Source: Thermoplasmatota archaeon
Lineage (GTDB): Archaea; Thermoplasmatota; B47-G6; B47-G6B; 47-G6
DNA length: 53,514 nt
Reading direction: 5' to 3'
Assembly: GCA_029258975.1 (NCBI GenBank)
Contig: JAPDJS010000008.1
Location: forward strand, 1-53,514
In this document: positions 52,301 through 53,514 of the stretch, piece after piece
Layout: the number at the start of each line of letters is the position of its first letter
How positions within the stretch are numbered: the stretch's first letter is position 1
Position numbers and translations under genes: made by a program
The notes under the pieces: model-generated
What the model saw: only the letters and a program-made list of their open reading frames with translations
Told to the model about the DNA's origin: nothing
The model's database searches: none

Positions 52301-53514
52301 TGGAGAGGCAACAGGATTTACCGAAGGAGCATCATACTACGTAGTCTTCGTAGGAGACACCTTCAAGCTTAAGGCTACGATTTACGACCAGTATGGTAAC
52401 GCAATAAGCTCTGAAGATGTGAAACTCAAGTGGAAGATAGTACTCAGGAACGAGAGCGGTGCTGTAAGAGCTGTGGAGATCCCAGAGATAGGAGACTGGT
52501 CAATATTCGAGGCACTAGCCTATGGTCCAGTAGAGATTGAAGCTCACCTGTTAAGCTACACGAACCCAGTAACGGGCGCAACTGAGACATTCGCTGAGGG
52601 AGAGGTTAGTGGAAGAGCATTCATCTACGTAATACCTGAAGTCAACAAGGTTGTAATAAGCGGACCTACTGTAGTTACTGTTGGCGAGAGCACAACATTA
52701 ACAATTACTGCATACTACACCGAGACCGAAGGTAAGTTCGTCAACTATCTTGGCACAAGTCCATTCGAGGTAGAAGTACCATACGCACCAATTACCCTCG
52801 AGACCGTATATGGTACACTTGATGCAACTGAGGTAACTACGGGCGTAGACGGAACCGTGACTGTAGAGTACACAGCACCTCAATCAATAGGCACTTACAA
52901 GGTAGATGAGACCATAACTGCTTATTACGCAGGCAATGAAGTAGGCAGCACAACATTCGAGATCCACGCCGGAGCTCCAGCGAAGATTGTCGTTACATAC
53001 ACGCCAGATCCAGCACTAGTTACTGAGAAGGCGACATTAACAATAGAGGTATATGATCAATTCGACAACCCGGCATATGGTGAGCACGTACTAAGCGTAG
53101 AGACTTCAGAACACATTATTGCACCAACCGAGGCTACATACAACAACGCAAGCGTATCATTTGAGATCTGGCCAATTGAAGCTGGCACTGCATGGATAAA
53201 TGTAAGCTACGGAAGCATATACAAGAACATTACAGTAGAGATACAACCACTGCCTAACACTGCAGAGATTAGTGGCATACCTGAGGAGGTAGAGGCATAC
53301 AACATCTATGACGTAACGGTACTAGTCTCCAACGATGCATACGGACCAATATCTGGTGCAGAAGTTACACTCAAGGAGATAACTGACAGCACTGTGAAGA
53401 TTGTAGACGAGAACGTTACTACAGATGCAGAAGGTAAGGCCACATTCAGCTATTCACCAAGCCTCTTCAGAGAAGACACACCTGCCAAGCTAATTGCTGA
53501 GGTATACGTAAACG
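49347..53514 (+). CDS. S-layer-like giant surface protein, 5' portion (runs off right edge)
   Basis: At least 1389 residues, open to the window end. A signal peptide (IFSIVITVILVASLVATYPAFNA) is followed by a chain of Ig/fibronectin-like beta-sandwich modules (for example GTYDIVVYLEDAKGNSATI and GTYKVDETITAYYAGNE). It is very rich in Thr, Ser, Asn and Asp with dozens of N-x-S/T sequons, is acidic, and has almost no cysteine. Codon choice favours AAG, TTC and TAC, as in the protease gene and unlike neighbours, suggesting very high expression. The ATG follows AAGGAGGG. Position next to the surface subtilase recalls the Staphylothermus tetrabrachion/STABLE pairing, though no coiled-coil stalk is visible in this part. 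Confidence 0.88.
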   Translation, partial: MKLNKRWNRIFSIVITVILVASLVATYPAFNATKASVPPVTPQGLETTVNNTFAKIYVDTDNVKLVGTDTLVTEYNAASDVYYYNGTSFVEVSNQGRFFVIEAKQDIVVNISSTDDIIISDGVNSGNTLQFSLSSGDIQDIYVDVSGVTTPSFGVITIVFVNTTSGEHETYNYYVYITKALTAGEITVHPDQAISEAEKTSLNITWTDMSSLGVDQYMVYVEVEGSTELYSYVTTNNYTTYYDFVAYGVPITDANYKIWVIPHWGGYWDKWGMGANTTFAIDTVKPDITFDSTNSDVFTGQNDAGPGNVTLCFEVDGTYTNITTSSLEIMITNDTGEVWVNNTDYTVDSVTWTAIGTNLWDLEIVLTILNGTEGIYTVYINVSDEAGNYRNSSDAFFIVDQTPPEISLDVWNIDEGAAHVKIVITDNYENYGSIKEQTLVITRDGTPIIQYVSGEIVSLDPYVKDLTVTHGSLIIEFYDYNVSVGSTPNYQVSIDDYSSNTNSSTNSTTIEDNDMPVVTGPTIEVPVGEGDVKMILTDYLPVDQAITFSFVVHDEHIRYFNASFAIAGDKAGITVEFLNDPTTNTTLVSGTDYSATDTDGLYYITVDTITVERKDDFSYYVNVTITIDSSAMNTDSDLALTWEAKDYAGNNGPDASGLLIYHISAQTISISNLTATPQQGGDIELTWEVSSGFENYTGYIVYIYDGSNWVRATYEFGTTATSVVIDNATIESILGITPPAEPDVQFKVYVVTKDAHDAFASTTGKYDSKAPNIVLDTSSSDLSTVYKDGEILYLNFTVNDGGTGVDFSGISFDGSTVSTNVTVSINETNGWVNVTIVLDKGVTGEFDLTLSVPDNASNVGIWTDKVKVDNAAPEVSWYSAPDKVAAGGNIELQLNVTDWPSYPVKVNVSIGSNYNETDISSLYTSGEPNYWNGTINVTAPTTAGTYDIVVYLEDAKGNSATITIGTIEITPYTPEELKINLVELNGEATGFTEGASYYVVFVGDTFKLKATIYDQYGNAISSEDVKLKWKIVLRNESGAVRAVEIPEIGDWSIFEALAYGPVEIEAHLLSYTNPVTGATETFAEGEVSGRAFIYVIPEVNKVVISGPTVVTVGESTTLTITAYYTETEGKFVNYLGTSPFEVEVPYAPITLETVYGTLDATEVTTGVDGTVTVEYTAPQSIGTYKVDETITAYYAGNEVGSTTFEIHAGAPAKIVVTYTPDPALVTEKATLTIEVYDQFDNPAYGEHVLSVETSEHIIAPTEATYNNASVSFEIWPIEAGTAWINVSYGSIYKNITVEIQPLPNTAEISGIPEEVEAYNIYDVTVLVSNDAYGPISGAEVTLKEITDSTVKIVDENVTTDAEGKATFSYSPSLFREDTPAKLIAEVYVN

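Noticed and set aside
49731..52883. Minus-strand frames inside the S-layer gene
   Set aside because: They are shadows of a Thr/Ser/Val-rich plus-strand gene, lack ribosome-binding sites and resemble no family.
41953..53514. Tandem nucleotide repeats or CRISPR in the surface-protein region
   Set aside because: The recurring motifs are protein-level beta-sandwich modules; no repeated DNA units with regular spacing were seen here or elsewhere in the window.

Overview
The window is 53.5 kb of compact, AT-rich archaeal chromosome. Archaeal/eukaryal-type genes include ribosomal proteins S3Ae and L40e, TIP49 helicase, PCNA, primase large subunit, transcript-cleavage factor TFS, Pth2, CTP-type riboflavin kinase, archaeosine genes, Trm-G10 and a NOG1-type GTPase. 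Both tRNA genes encode CCA and lack introns. A pyrolysin/STABLE-like surface protease beside a giant S-layer-like protein, a tungstate transporter, GC-rich RNA genes and several crenarchaeal-flavoured families suggest a hyperthermophilic heterotroph, probably Thermoproteota/TACK. The order cannot be fixed from the sequence. No CRISPR array, prophage or intact insertion sequence was seen; one short IS200/IS605-like end remnant is present.

Layout. 1-650: a gene running off the left edge, an unexplained intergenic stretch and a UPF0147 gene. 0.8-5.0 kb (minus): flippase, NOG1-like GTPase, glycosyltransferase 2 and MtnA. 5.1-7.1 kb (plus): Hsp20 and TIP49. 7.1-9.7 kb: ribK, then queD-queC-queE for archaeosine, with a 49-codon L40e gene convergent to them. 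9.9-14.7 kb (minus): sugar operon tpiA, ADP-dependent sugar kinase, GH57, galT. 14.9-18.5 kb (plus): two PhoU/TrkA_C-like proteins, sugar nucleotidyltransferase and a GlmM-like mutase. 18.6-23.4 kb (plus): a Zn-ribbon/PUA/PP-loop/ferredoxin fusion and wtpABC. 23.4-28.4 kb: tRNA-Pro, S3Ae, MarC, topoisomerase IA, tRNA-Ser, a small Toprim protein, DUF167, and a two-hairpin H/ACA guide RNA with its own promoter. 28.8-33.5 kb: PCNA, PriL, TFS, NUDIX, PGI/PMI, DUF99 and Pth2.

33.6-38.7 kb (plus) is the most intriguing region. Five tightly packed genes encode an ATP-cone/NrdD-like protein without the glycyl-radical end, a LarA-like protein that has lost key catalytic residues, MazG, a DUF355 adenosine-specific kinase, and a membrane CPBP (CAAX-type) protease fused to a UPF0200 nucleotide kinase. 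A dCMP deaminase gene converges on the operon. The set looks nucleotide-centred and may act in sensing or signalling rather than plain catabolism.

38.7-41.8 kb holds RNA-processing genes (UPF0201, RNase Z, Trm-G10). 41.9 kb to the end is the cell-surface region: a 2184-residue subtilase with a PGF-CTERM-like tail, a RimI-type acetyltransferase, and the start of an S-layer-like protein of more than 1389 residues that continues past the right edge.

Starts were chosen by Shine-Dalgarno spacing. Many genes have a GTG or TTG inside the Shine-Dalgarno sequence a few codons upstream of the likelier start. All family assignments come from motif recognition, not from a search.
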